Assembly (NCBI GenBank): GCA_030549815.1 | Contig: JAUQQQ010000005.1 | Span: 1 to 64,000 of the forward strand | Length of the DNA stretch: 64,000 nucleotides | Direction of reading: 5' to 3' | DNA from: a bacterium | Lineage (GTDB): Bacteria; DRYD01 | Shown: positions 1-7,985 of the stretch, one piece after another | How the letters are laid out: every line of letters begins with the position of its first letter | Position numbering within the stretch: position 1 is the stretch's first letter | Notes under the pieces: model-generated | What the model saw: the letters and a program-made list of their open reading frames with translations, nothing else | What the model was told of the DNA's origin: nothing | Databases searched by the model: none | Program-made: the position numbers and the translations under genes

Positions 1-25
1 AGGTGAATGATATGTACAAGCCTGA

Positions 26-55
26 GTTTCAATCCCTTATAGGTAGGCTGAAAAT
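26..55 (-). CRISPR. Single edge copy of a type I-B-like CRISPR repeat (array continues left of the window)
   Basis: Read on the minus strand, the 30 bases contain AGCCTACCTATAAGG and end in GATTGAAAC, which matches the widespread repeat class with consensus GTTTTTAGCCTACCT...ATTGAAAC. The first base is A rather than the usual G. Bases 1-25 would be the first spacer. The ATTGAAAC end marks the crRNA 3' end of the repeat, so the array should be transcribed leftward, which puts 56-555 on the leader side. Only one copy is visible and there are no cas genes in the window, so the array itself is inferred. Confidence 0.75.
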
Positions 56-226
56 CCGTTCTTTCTAATTTACCCTTTCTATTAAAAATATTAGACAAAA
101 TATAGGGGGTATCCTTCTTTTTTTGAGGAAAATTTCTGTCGATGTCCAATCGGTAAAAAAATAGGTCAAAAATGCCAAAAAATGATGCTTTTTCCTAATA
201 GTATCAATATCTCGTCGATCCCATTT

Positions 227-254
227 TCTATATAAAAAAATTTAAATCTGTCAA
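227..254 (-). promoter_or_regulatory. Candidate promoter driving the CRISPR array
   Basis: On the minus strand there is a perfect TTGACA (249-254) and TATAGA (227-232), separated by 16 bases. Transcription would start near base 220 and run about 165 bases before reaching the repeat at 55. This agrees with the orientation predicted from the repeat sequence. Confidence 0.5.
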
Positions 255-430
255 TGTTTTTTATATAGCTAATCATTGATAACAATCAATAAAATTTAAT
301 TTAACAAATTTTTAACAAAAACGATAGTATCTAAACAAGTATTACCAAGCGTTCGTCGATGTGGTCTTTTTTGAAAATTTGTCAAAAAAAATTGATTTAT
401 ATCAATAATAAAATCAAATTTTTTAGTCCC

Positions 431-450
431 TTTTTTACAATTTTTTTACA
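431..450. repeat. Tandem T-tract/ACA element, copy in leader region
   Basis: T6-ACAA-T7-ACA, two T-tracts about 10-11 bases apart. It resembles elements at 28510-28530, 32150-32170 and 48423-48443. Phased T-tracts of this period should bend DNA. Confidence 0.45.
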
Positions 451-555
451 ATTACTTATCAATTCCTATTTTTACTTTTTAATTTTTTGAATTCTTTCGA
501 AATTTTTTAAAGAACCACTTCCCGACTAAATATTTTAACTTTTCTGTTATTATTC

Positions 556-1686
556 TTAATTTTTAACAGTAGAGAGAATATAGTCAATAGCATCGAGTGT
601 GCCTTTTTCCAGGAATTCTAATGTAGCTCCCCCACCTGTTGAAATGAAATCAATATATTTTTTATTATTCTCAACTGAATTTATAAACCTAACGGTATCT
701 CCACCACCAATAGCTCTAAATCCTTTACATTCTTCTAATCCTTTCAAAATCAATTCAGATCCTTTCCTAAACCCTTTCTCAAATATTCCCATAGGCCCAT
801 TCCAAAATACCATATTACTATTTTTTATCAACTGAACAGTTTCATCATCAACCAAAGCGTCAACTGCAATGCTATCACCTATATTATCAATATCCACTAC
901 CCTTTCATTTTGATAGTTTTCATCGACAACAACAAAAGATTTAGGTAAAATAATCTTAGGATTGTTAATAAAATAGCTAACATCAATATCTTCGACAAGT
1001 GATTTTCCTACATTTTTACCCATTCCTTTATAAATTGTCAAAGCCATCGCTCCACCTATGATTATCTTATCAGCCTTTATATTTTTAATTAATCCAAGTT
1101 TATCAGAAATTTTGGCTCCACCAAGAATAACGATAAACAAGGAAGTAGGATTTAGGAATTTACTTAAATTTTCAACTTCTTTCTTAACGAGGAACCCAAA
1201 AAACGTTGGTAAAAAGTTACTTATTCCTGCTACAGAAGAATGAACTCTATGTAAAGAACCAAATGCATCATTAACAAAAACATCACCTAATGATGCAAAT
1301 TTTTTCGCTAACTCCAAAGAATTCTTCGTTTCCCCTTCAAAAAATCTCACATTCTCAAACAGATAAATTTTTCCGCCTTCATATTGGATATCAAAATTGT
1401 CAAGGAATTCAACTTTCCTTCCCAAAATCCCAGATTCATTAAGATAATTCAATACATGCCTTGTAGTGTATTTTTGTTTATCTTCTTCCGTTTTAGGTCT
1501 TCCCAAATGAGTTAATAAAACAACATCGCAATTTAAATTTAATAGATAATCCAAAGTTTGCTTGCTTTCAATAATTCTTGTATTATCTTTTACTTTTCCA
1601 TTATCCAAGGGCACATTGTAATCAACTCTTAAAACTACTCTTTTATTTCTTATTTCATTTGGATATTGGTCGATATATTTCAACAC
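556..1686 (-). CDS. pgk: Phosphoglycerate kinase
   Basis: Glycolytic and gluconeogenic enzyme that transfers phosphate between 1,3-bisphosphoglycerate and ADP in the cytosol. Family motifs seen in the 376-residue protein: RVDYNVP (20-26), HLGRP (60-64), NDAFGSLHR (139-147), GGAKISDKLG (189-198), the nucleotide-loop WNGPMG (295-300), and GGGDTV (327-332) with STGGGA near the C terminus. It is slightly shorter than the usual 390-400 residues. The start is GTG at 1686, with GGGGGT just upstream; an in-frame TTG follows immediately. It begins 3 bases after the stop of the upstream Clp gene, so the two are co-transcribed. Neither gap nor tpi is adjacent. Confidence 0.96.
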   Translation of the reverse strand: MLKYIDQYPNEIRNKRVVLRVDYNVPLDNGKVKDNTRIIESKQTLDYLLNLNCDVVLLTHLGRPKTEEDKQKYTTRHVLNYLNESGILGRKVEFLDNFDIQYEGGKIYLFENVRFFEGETKNSLELAKKFASLGDVFVNDAFGSLHRVHSSVAGISNFLPTFFGFLVKKEVENLSKFLNPTSLFIVILGGAKISDKLGLIKNIKADKIIIGGAMALTIYKGMGKNVGKSLVEDIDVSYFINNPKIILPKSFVVVDENYQNERVVDIDNIGDSIAVDALVDDETVQLIKNSNMVFWNGPMGIFEKGFRKGSELILKGLEECKGFRAIGGGDTVRFINSVENNKKYIDFISTGGGATLEFLEKGTLDAIDYILSTVKN

Positions 1687-1689
1687 AAT

Positions 1690-4104
1690 CTACACCCCCT
1701 TGTAACTAACTTCTCCCAATTTTATTTGTCCATTCTCAACATCAAGTAAAATTCTACTATTTTCTTTAATTTTCTCTTCAAGAATAAACTTTGCGAGGTT
1801 ATTTTCGATTAGTTTAGCAAAAACTCTTTTCAAAGGTCTTGCTCCATAAACATAAGAATAACCCTGTTCTATCAAATAATCTTTCAATTTTTCAGTCAAA
1901 TCAACAACTATATTTTTCTCTTTTAATTTTGCATTGAGGTTTTTCAACATCAATTCTACTATTTTTCTAATATGTTCTTTTTCTAATGGTCTAAAAACAA
2001 TTATTTCATCTATCCTATTGATAAATTCAGGTCTCATTCTTCTTTCTAATATTTTCATTACTTCGTTTTTTATTTGTTCATAATCTGCTTTTTGAGAGCT
2101 GAGTTCTCTTATTGTTTCACTACCTAAGTTTGATGTCATAATGATTATAGTATTTCTAAAATCTGCGGTTTTTCCGTGACTATCGGTTAATCTTCCATCA
2201 TCAAAAACTTGTAGGAATATGTCAAACACTTGTGGATGTGCTTTTTCTACTTCGTCAAAGAGTAATACTGAGAATGGTTTTCTTCTAACACTTTCTGTTA
2301 ATTGTCCTCCTTCTTCGTATCCTACATAGCCAGGGGGTGCTCCTATCAGTTTAGACACTTCGTGTTTTTCCATGTATTCAGTCATATCGAATCTTATTAA
2401 CATATTTTCGGAGCCAAATAGTGTTTCGGCTAAGGTTTTAGCAGTTTCAGTTTTACCTACACCCGTAGGCCCAAGAAAGAGGAATACAGCTATTGGTCGA
2501 TTTGGATCTTTTAATCCAGCTCTTGCTCTCCTTATAGCATCGGCAATACTAACTATAGCTTCCTCTTGATCTATCAATCTTTGATGCATTATGTTTTCTA
2601 AATTCATCAATTTCTCTTTTTCATCCTGAGTTAAAGATGCAACAGGTATCGATGTAAGTTCAGAAACTACAAGAGCAATCACATCTTTATCAACTACACT
2701 TTTCAATGGGAATTGATTCTTAAACTTATCATATTCTTCGTTATATTGCTTTTCCAATTTTTTTAATTCAACTTGTATTTTAGCTGCTTCTTCATACATG
2801 GAATTCATAACAAAGTAATTAATTTTTTCGTTTAATTCTTTTATTTTTTGTTCCATTTCTTTCAAGTGTTGTGGTATATGGTGGTGAAGGGTTTTAACCT
2901 TTGCACAAGCTTGATCTATTAGGTCTATTGCTTTATCGGGCAAAAATCTGTTAGTTATATATCTGTATGATAGATTAGCTGCAGCGTATATAGCATCGTC
3001 GGTTATTTTAACTTTGTGAAATTCCTCGTATTTTGGTCTTAACCCCTTTAATATTTCAACAGTTTGTTCAGGAGTAGGTTCATCTACCATTATAGGTTGA
3101 AATCTTCTTTCCAGGGCAGCATCTTTTTCTATGTATTTTCTGTATTCGTCGATTGTAGTAGCTCCGATTAATTGTATTTCTCCGCGAGCCAAGTCAGGTT
3201 TTAGGATATTAGATGCATCGATAGCTCCCTCAGCAGCACCAGCACCAACAACCGTATGTATCTCATCGATAAACATTATAACATTACCAGAATTTTTAAC
3301 TTCATCTATAACAGCTTTCAATCTTTCTTCGAACTCGCCCCTATATTTAGCTCCGGCTAACATCCTTGTAAGGTCTATCTTAATCAATCTTTTGTTTCTT
3401 AAATTTTCGGGAACATCATTATTAGCGATTTTTTGTGCTATTCCTTCAACGATAGCTGTTTTTCCAACGCCTGGATCCCCTATTAAAACAGGATTATTCT
3501 TAGTTCTTCTCGATAAAACCTCAATACATTTTTGTATTTCTTTCTCTCTACCTATGACGGGATCAAGTTTTCCTTTTCTTGCTTCTTCAGTTAAATCTAT
3601 TCCATACTTATTCAAGCTCTGGTATTTTTCTTCTGCAGTAGCACTATCAACACGATGTGATCCTCTAATTTCTTTCAAAGCATTCAAAAAAGTTTCCATA
3701 TTTATACCGTATTCTTTCATTAGCCTTGCTGTAAAACTTTTTCCTTGCTCTATAATTCCAAGTAATATGTGCTCAGTTGCTACATACTCATCTTTCAAAT
3801 TTTTTCTATGTTTATCAGCCAATTGGAAAACTTCATTAAGAACTGGAGTTATATAAATTTGATTAGAAACATAAGATACTTTCGGTTTACTTTCAATATT
3901 TTCTTTTATTTTTTGTTTAAAACTACTGACATTAATTCCAAAATGATGTAAAATCCTATGTATTATATTGCTTTCATCATCGAGGAAAGAAAGAATTATA
4001 TGCTCTACATCAAGTTGGTTATTTCTGAATTCTTCCAGATACTTTTGGGCGTTGTATATTGCTTCTTGGACACTTTTTGTAAATTTATTAAAATCCAATT
4101 CCAT
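1690..4104 (-). CDS. Clp-family AAA+ ATPase (ClpC-like linker, no ClpP-docking loop)
   Basis: Two-ring ATP-driven protein unfoldase of 804 residues. In order: a double Clp N-domain (about 1-145); AAA+ 1 with Walker A GDPGVGKT (209-216), pore tyrosine Y254 and Walker B FIDE (278-281); a short linker (about 403-465) holding a UVR-like motif YEEAAKIQVELKKLE; AAA+ 2 with GPTGVGKT (545-552), pore GYVG (592-595) and FDEVE (616-620). The short linker is ClpC-like, since ClpB has a middle domain about twice as long. Between MTSNLGS and RPEFINR, however, there is no VGF/IGL-type ClpP loop, which is a ClpB feature. The start at 4104 has AGAAGGGATTGA upstream. No clpP is in the window. A disaggregase or adaptor-dependent unfoldase is inferred. 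Confidence 0.92.
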   Translation of the reverse strand: MELDFNKFTKSVQEAIYNAQKYLEEFRNNQLDVEHIILSFLDDESNIIHRILHHFGINVSSFKQKIKENIESKPKVSYVSNQIYITPVLNEVFQLADKHRKNLKDEYVATEHILLGIIEQGKSFTARLMKEYGINMETFLNALKEIRGSHRVDSATAEEKYQSLNKYGIDLTEEARKGKLDPVIGREKEIQKCIEVLSRRTKNNPVLIGDPGVGKTAIVEGIAQKIANNDVPENLRNKRLIKIDLTRMLAGAKYRGEFEERLKAVIDEVKNSGNVIMFIDEIHTVVGAGAAEGAIDASNILKPDLARGEIQLIGATTIDEYRKYIEKDAALERRFQPIMVDEPTPEQTVEILKGLRPKYEEFHKVKITDDAIYAAANLSYRYITNRFLPDKAIDLIDQACAKVKTLHHHIPQHLKEMEQKIKELNEKINYFVMNSMYEEAAKIQVELKKLEKQYNEEYDKFKNQFPLKSVVDKDVIALVVSELTSIPVASLTQDEKEKLMNLENIMHQRLIDQEEAIVSIADAIRRARAGLKDPNRPIAVFLFLGPTGVGKTETAKTLAETLFGSENMLIRFDMTEYMEKHEVSKLIGAPPGYVGYEEGGQLTESVRRKPFSVLLFDEVEKAHPQVFDIFLQVFDDGRLTDSHGKTADFRNTIIIMTSNLGSETIRELSSQKADYEQIKNEVMKILERRMRPEFINRIDEIIVFRPLEKEHIRKIVELMLKNLNAKLKEKNIVVDLTEKLKDYLIEQGYSYVYGARPLKRVFAKLIENNLAKFILEEKIKENSRILLDVENGQIKLGEVSYKGV

Positions 4105-4174
4105 TCAATCCCTTCTTTTTAAATAACTCTTTTCTCAAAATTATTTTCTTTAAAAGATAAATACCTCCTTCAAT

Positions 4175-4186
4175 TGATCCATCAAA
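4175..4186. promoter_or_regulatory. Inverted repeat in divergent promoter region
   Basis: TTGATCCATCAA has 5-base arms and lies in the 136-base gap between the divergent Clp gene (minus) and the TlpA-like gene (plus). It overlaps a possible -35 (TTGATC) for the plus-strand gene. It could be an operator. No CIRCE or CtsR-type heptad repeat is visible. Confidence 0.25.
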
Positions 4187-4240
4187 TTAATTAAAGGTAA
4201 AAATAACAGGAAGTTGAATAATAAAAGAGGAGGTGATAGA

Positions 4241-4762
4241 ATGCGGAATCTATTGGTAATAATTACAGTCTTTATCGCTCTAACATTGATATTGACATCT
4301 TGCTATTCAAATCAAGGCAAAGATGTAAGTAGTTTTATAAAATATGCTCCTCCGATGAAAGATTTAGTAAGTGGAAAAACGATTAACTTAAATGATTACT
4401 CCAATAAATTATTAGTTTTAGAATTTTTTGAAACATGGTGTCCTGCATGTAATACCGCTATACCAGAATTAAATAAATTTTACAAGAGTATAAATGAAAA
4501 TAACAAAACAAAAAACAATGTTGCTTTTTTTAGTATTCTAAGTCCAAGTAGTGGAGATGAAAAATCAATTAAAGAATTCATAAAAAATAAAAAAATAGAA
4601 TACCCAGTATTATTAGAAGAAAAACAACAATTGAGTTATAATTTAGAAGTTAAATACATACCAACATTATTTTTTATCAAAGATAGTAAAATAGTGTATA
4701 GCAAAGTGGGGCCATCTCAATCGACAGTATTAATGAATGAGTTGCTTAAGTTTGTTAAATAG
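4241..4762 (+). CDS. TlpA/ResA-like thioredoxin-fold lipoprotein
   Basis: Membrane-anchored thiol-disulfide oxidoreductase of 173 residues. The N terminus is a lipoprotein signal with lipobox LTSC, so Cys21 would be lipidated. The thioredoxin fold has active site WCPAC (Cys67, Cys70) and the cis-proline stretch YIPTLFFI near residue 147. I place the start at ATG 4241, preceded by GAGGAGGTGA; a longer reading from 4214 lacks a ribosome site and would spoil the signal peptide. Roles of relatives are reduction of apocytochrome c or of other extracytoplasmic disulfides. No cytochrome maturation genes are nearby, so the substrate is unknown. Confidence 0.88.
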   Translation: MRNLLVIITVFIALTLILTSCYSNQGKDVSSFIKYAPPMKDLVSGKTINLNDYSNKLLVLEFFETWCPACNTAIPELNKFYKSINENNKTKNNVAFFSILSPSSGDEKSIKEFIKNKKIEYPVLLEEKQQLSYNLEVKYIPTLFFIKDSKIVYSKVGPSQSTVLMNELLKFVK

Positions 4763-4763
4763 G

Positions 4764-4838
4764 CGGGGTGTAGCTCAGCCTGGCAAGAGCGCCATGTTCG
4801 GGACGTGGAAGTCGTGGGTTCAAATCCCACCACCCCGA
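4764..4838 (+). tRNA. tRNA-Pro (anticodon CGG)
   Basis: A complete cloverleaf can be drawn: acceptor CGGGGTG/CACCCCG; D arm GCTC...GAGC; anticodon stem CCATG/CGTGG (one G-T pair) with loop TTCGGGA, giving anticodon CGG; T arm GTGGG TTCAAAT CCCAC; discriminator A at 4838. CCA is not encoded. It lies 1 base after the stop of the TlpA-like gene and 8 bases before the next start codon, so it is probably cut from a shared transcript. Confidence 0.95.
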
Positions 4839-4846
4839 TAAACCCA

Positions 4847-5785
4847 ATGATCACCGTAACCTACAAAACTAAACCCGAAGAAAAAGAAATTTTTAAACAA
4901 CTACCTAACATATCATTCCTTAATGAAATAAAAACAAAAGAAGAAAGAATAGAGATATTGAAAAATACAGAAATCCTTATAACATTCTTTCCAGACAAAG
5001 AATTGACAAAAGATGAATTAGAAATCCTTTCAAAATCAACAAAACTGAGATTAGTTCAATGTATATTATCTGGAACCGACCATATAAAAAAAGAATGGTT
5101 TGGCAAAGCAAAAATACAAGGTAACAGTGGAGCATACGCTAAAATAATGGTAGAACATATATTCGCATTTATTTTGTTTTTTGCTAAAAACATCCTAACA
5201 AACCATATGAAACTAAAAAACGGAATATACGAAATGAATACAAATAACATTTTCCTGAATGGAAAAACCATAGGAATATTAGGAGTAGGAGGAATAGGCA
5301 AAGAAGTAGCCAGAATTAGTAAATGCTTCAATATGAAAGTTTTAGGAATAAACACCACAGGTAAAATAGATGATAAAAATGTTGATGAAATATATACTCT
5401 TGAAAACTTAGAATACGTTTTGAAAAACTCTGATATCATAGTTATCTGTCTTCCTTTAAATGAACAAACAGAAAATTTAATAACATATGATAAATTAAAT
5501 TTAATGAAAAAAGATGGAATCTTAATAAATGTAGGTAGAGGACCAATAATTAATCAAAGAGATCTCTACTTCTTTTTAAAAGAAAATCCCGAATTCAAGT
5601 GTGCTTTAGATGTTTGGTGGCAAGAGCCCGCTTTCAACCAAGAATTTAAAATCGATTATCCATTCTTTGAACTACCTAATTTTATAGGTAGCCCACACAT
5701 ATCAGCTTTAACAAAAGAAACTTTTAAAATTAGAACACAATACTTAGTGGATAAAATAAAAAACATCATTGGATTATTGAAATAG
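4847..5785 (+). CDS. D-isomer-specific 2-hydroxyacid dehydrogenase family protein
   Basis: NAD(P)-dependent oxidoreductase of 312 residues acting on a 2-hydroxyacid, substrate not predictable. The Rossmann motif is GILGVGGIGKEV; catalytic Arg is in NVGRGP, the acid in ALDVWWQEP and the catalytic His in GSPHIS. The start is ATG 4847; reading further upstream would run into the tRNA. There is no Shine-Dalgarno sequence, only 8 bases separate it from the tRNA 3' end, and after tRNA processing the message would be nearly leaderless. The C-terminal half is the most conserved. A phosphoglycerate or erythronate dehydrogenase-like role is possible. Confidence 0.88.
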   Translation: MITVTYKTKPEEKEIFKQLPNISFLNEIKTKEERIEILKNTEILITFFPDKELTKDELEILSKSTKLRLVQCILSGTDHIKKEWFGKAKIQGNSGAYAKIMVEHIFAFILFFAKNILTNHMKLKNGIYEMNTNNIFLNGKTIGILGVGGIGKEVARISKCFNMKVLGINTTGKIDDKNVDEIYTLENLEYVLKNSDIIVICLPLNEQTENLITYDKLNLMKKDGILINVGRGPIINQRDLYFFLKENPEFKCALDVWWQEPAFNQEFKIDYPFFELPNFIGSPHISALTKETFKIRTQYLVDKIKNIIGLLK

Positions 5786-5800
5786 AAAGGAGAGAAAAAA

Positions 5801-6259
5801 ATGTTTAGCAAAATATACATAGGGAGTGATCACGCAGGCTTTCAACTAAAAAAAATAATAATCGATTACATAATAAACAATTTCGAAATAGAAGTAATCG
5901 ATAAAGGAGCTTATTCAGAAAATTCATGTGATTACCCTGACTATGCAGTTGAAGTATGTAAAGAAGTTCAGAATACTCCAAACAGTGCTGGCATATTAAT
6001 ATGCGGGACAGGAATAGGGATGTCAATAGTAGCAAACAAATTTGAAAATATAAGAGCTGCGCTTTGCACAAATTCAACGATGGCCAAATTCGCAAGACTA
6101 CATAATAACTCCAACGTATTGTGCTTAGGCAGCAGAATAATAGGACCAGAAACCGCAAAAGACATAGTTCAACAATTTATCAACACTAATTTTGAAGGGG
6201 GAAGACATCAAAAAAGATTAGAAAAAATTCAATCAATAGAAAAAAAGGTTAATACCTGA
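5801..6259 (+). CDS. rpiB: Ribose-5-phosphate isomerase B
   Basis: Interconverts ribose 5-phosphate and ribulose 5-phosphate in the pentose phosphate pathway. The 152-residue protein has the family start IGSDHAGFQLK, the active-site cysteine loop CGTGIGMSIVANK, and ALCTNSTMAKFARLHNNSNVLCLG. The length is normal for LacA/RpiB. A strong AAAGGAG lies before ATG 5801. Its TGA overlaps the ATG of the next gene by 1 base, so translation is coupled. Confidence 0.95.
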   Translation: MFSKIYIGSDHAGFQLKKIIIDYIINNFEIEVIDKGAYSENSCDYPDYAVEVCKEVQNTPNSAGILICGTGIGMSIVANKFENIRAALCTNSTMAKFARLHNNSNVLCLGSRIIGPETAKDIVQQFINTNFEGGRHQKRLEKIQSIEKKVNT

Positions 6260-7233
6260 TGATAGCATACATACTGGTATTTAGTATATCTCTTGTTCTT
6301 AGTTTACTTATAACGCCATTAATCATAAAATTTTGCAAGCAGTTCAACATCGTAGATATTCCCGACAAGAGAAAAATTCATAAAGATCCAATACCAAGGA
6401 TGGGAGGATTAGCCGTAATAATATCAACTTTTCTATCCATCCTCATTTTCTCGTCAATAACAATATTTTTCTATCCCGAATTCTTTAAAATAAAGTATTT
6501 CAAATACGATATAATACAGGTTTTAGGTATAATATCATCATTATCGCTAATCACTTTAGTAGGAATGATAGATGATATAAAAGAATTAAAGGCAAAAACC
6601 AAGCTTATTTTTCAATTCCTATCCGCCAACATCCTATTTTTTACAGGGACAAAAATAACTTTTATCACTCTCTTAAATAACCATTTTCTACATCTTGGAG
6701 ATGTGTTAAGTTATATACTGACAATTTTGTGGGTAATAGGTTTAACAAATGCGATAAATTTAATAGATGGAATGGATGGAGCTTTAGCGGGAATAGGAGC
6801 AATCATTTCTTTTTCCTTAGGTATATTAGCAATAATACAAGGACAAACAGTTTTAGCCATCTTTGTTTTCGCTTTAAGTGGAAGTTTAACAGGCTTCCTA
6901 AAATATAATTTTAACCCTGCTAAAGTATTCTTAGGAGACACTGGTAGCTTATTCATTGGAATGTTTATGAGTATAATCTCAATTTTAGGGTATTTCAAAA
7001 AAGCAACACTTATTTCAATAGCAATACCTGTAATAATTTTTGCAATCCCGATATTTGATACACTTTTTGCAATAATAAGAAGAATAATAAAAAGGCAACA
7101 CATTTTTCAACCTGACAAAGAACATATACATCACAAACTATTACAATACGGGTTTAATCAAAAACAAGCAGCGTTTATCCTTTACTTTATAACAATATTC
7201 CTGTCGATAATTGCAATAACGATAATTAAGTAG
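6259..7233 (+). CDS. Polyprenyl-phosphate N-acetylhexosamine-1-phosphate transferase (WecA/TagO type)
   Basis: Integral membrane enzyme (324 residues, about 10-11 hydrophobic segments) that loads a sugar phosphate on undecaprenyl phosphate to start a surface polysaccharide. Motifs: RMGGLAV, DDIKELKAK (Mg-binding DD), NAINLIDGMDG, FLGDTGSLFIG and the C-terminal EHIHHKLL. The HIHH-type motif separates WecA/TagO/WbpL enzymes from MraY. It is co-translated with rpiB. In a diderm it probably starts O-antigen or a related glycan; the WlbA/WlbB fusion at 38712 could act in the same pathway (inference). Confidence 0.93.
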   Translation: MIAYILVFSISLVLSLLITPLIIKFCKQFNIVDIPDKRKIHKDPIPRMGGLAVIISTFLSILIFSSITIFFYPEFFKIKYFKYDIIQVLGIISSLSLITLVGMIDDIKELKAKTKLIFQFLSANILFFTGTKITFITLLNNHFLHLGDVLSYILTILWVIGLTNAINLIDGMDGALAGIGAIISFSLGILAIIQGQTVLAIFVFALSGSLTGFLKYNFNPAKVFLGDTGSLFIGMFMSIISILGYFKKATLISIAIPVIIFAIPIFDTLFAIIRRIIKRQHIFQPDKEHIHHKLLQYGFNQKQAAFILYFITIFLSIIAITIIK

Positions 7234-7244
7234 GTGGTAAAAGA

Positions 7245-7970
7245 ATGGAAACAAGAGCTAATTGGCTACAAACAGGAATTAATGCTATAAAAGCAAACGT
7301 AAAACCCATCTTAATTTCTGTTCTAATAGCTAATCCCTTATTTTCTACCCTATCCTTTGGATTTGTACTTGGGATGCCATTTTTTATATCTTACAAGATA
7401 TATCAAAAAATAAAAGAATATTATATAACAGGAACGGAAGATTTTGAATTAAAAGATTTCGAAGTAGGTAAATATTTCTTAGAAGGTCTTAAATTCTATT
7501 TTTTTCTAATTATTTCTTTACTACCGGTATTTATATTATCTTTTTTAACATTAGCCTGCCCCCTTGCTTTACTATTATTTACCAATTTTATAACAATTGA
7601 AACAACCAGAAATTCTTGGTTTATTTTTTTATTAATGATATTAATAATGGGAATAATATTCTTAATTACTCTTCTTTCCAATTTTATTGCAGCTGCCTTT
7701 AAATATTACTATACAGTGAATTACGAAAAATTTGATCAAAACATACTAAATTTCATAATGGAAAATTACAAAAGGGTATTTAAGGATCCTTTAAAGACAT
7801 TACATATAGGGTTAATAACAGCAGTATTTTCATTTATTATATACTTTATACTTTTATTGCCAGCAATTTTTTCCCTTTTATTATTATCTTCTTCCTTTAT
7901 CGTTTTAGCAGATATTTTTGTGTTATCTTATTTTTCATCAAAAGAGACAAATCAAAAAAGTAATACATAG
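7245..7970 (+). CDS. Polytopic membrane protein of unknown function
   Basis: 241 residues with about five to six hydrophobic segments (near 35-60, 85-110, 115-145, 155-165, 190-235) and a soluble loop around 60-80 (KEYYITGTEDFELKDFEV). I do not recognise a catalytic motif. The pattern resembles small membrane proteins of the DUF4013 or glycerophosphodiesterase-membrane-domain type, but that is weak. GGTGG lies before ATG 7245. It sits 11 bases after the WecA/TagO-type gene and 15 before the flavoprotein gene, so it belongs to the same operon. Confidence 0.75.
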   Translation: METRANWLQTGINAIKANVKPILISVLIANPLFSTLSFGFVLGMPFFISYKIYQKIKEYYITGTEDFELKDFEVGKYFLEGLKFYFFLIISLLPVFILSFLTLACPLALLLFTNFITIETTRNSWFIFLLMILIMGIIFLITLLSNFIAAAFKYYYTVNYEKFDQNILNFIMENYKRVFKDPLKTLHIGLITAVFSFIIYFILLLPAIFSLLLLSSSFIVLADIFVLSYFSSKETNQKSNT

Positions 7971-7985
7971 AAAGGGTTGAAAAAA

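Larger units (their letters stand above)
56..555 (-). other. Probable CRISPR leader / AT-rich non-coding region
   Basis: These 500 bases hold no plausible gene on either strand. They lie between the 3' end of pgk and the CRISPR repeat, on the side where a leader is expected from the repeat orientation. They contain a sigma70-like promoter facing the repeat (227-254), three copies of GTCGAT (139-144, 215-220, 355-360) and a tandem T-tract/ACA element (431-450). The length and AT-richness fit a leader. No convincing rho-independent terminator for pgk is visible here. Confidence 0.55.

Noticed and set aside
556-835. Plus-strand frame opposite the pgk 3' end
   Set aside because: It lies wholly within conserved pgk coding sequence on the other strand and has no independent support.
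3131-3856. 241-codon open frame on the plus strand inside the Clp gene
   Set aside because: It is antisense to a strongly conserved AAA+ gene, has no family match or ribosome site, and its residues follow from the reverse codon pattern.
4155-4175. Small leader peptide gene upstream of the Clp gene (AGGAGGT on the minus strand near 4165)
   Set aside because: A ribosome-like site is present but no ATG, GTG or TTG with a usable frame follows at a proper distance.
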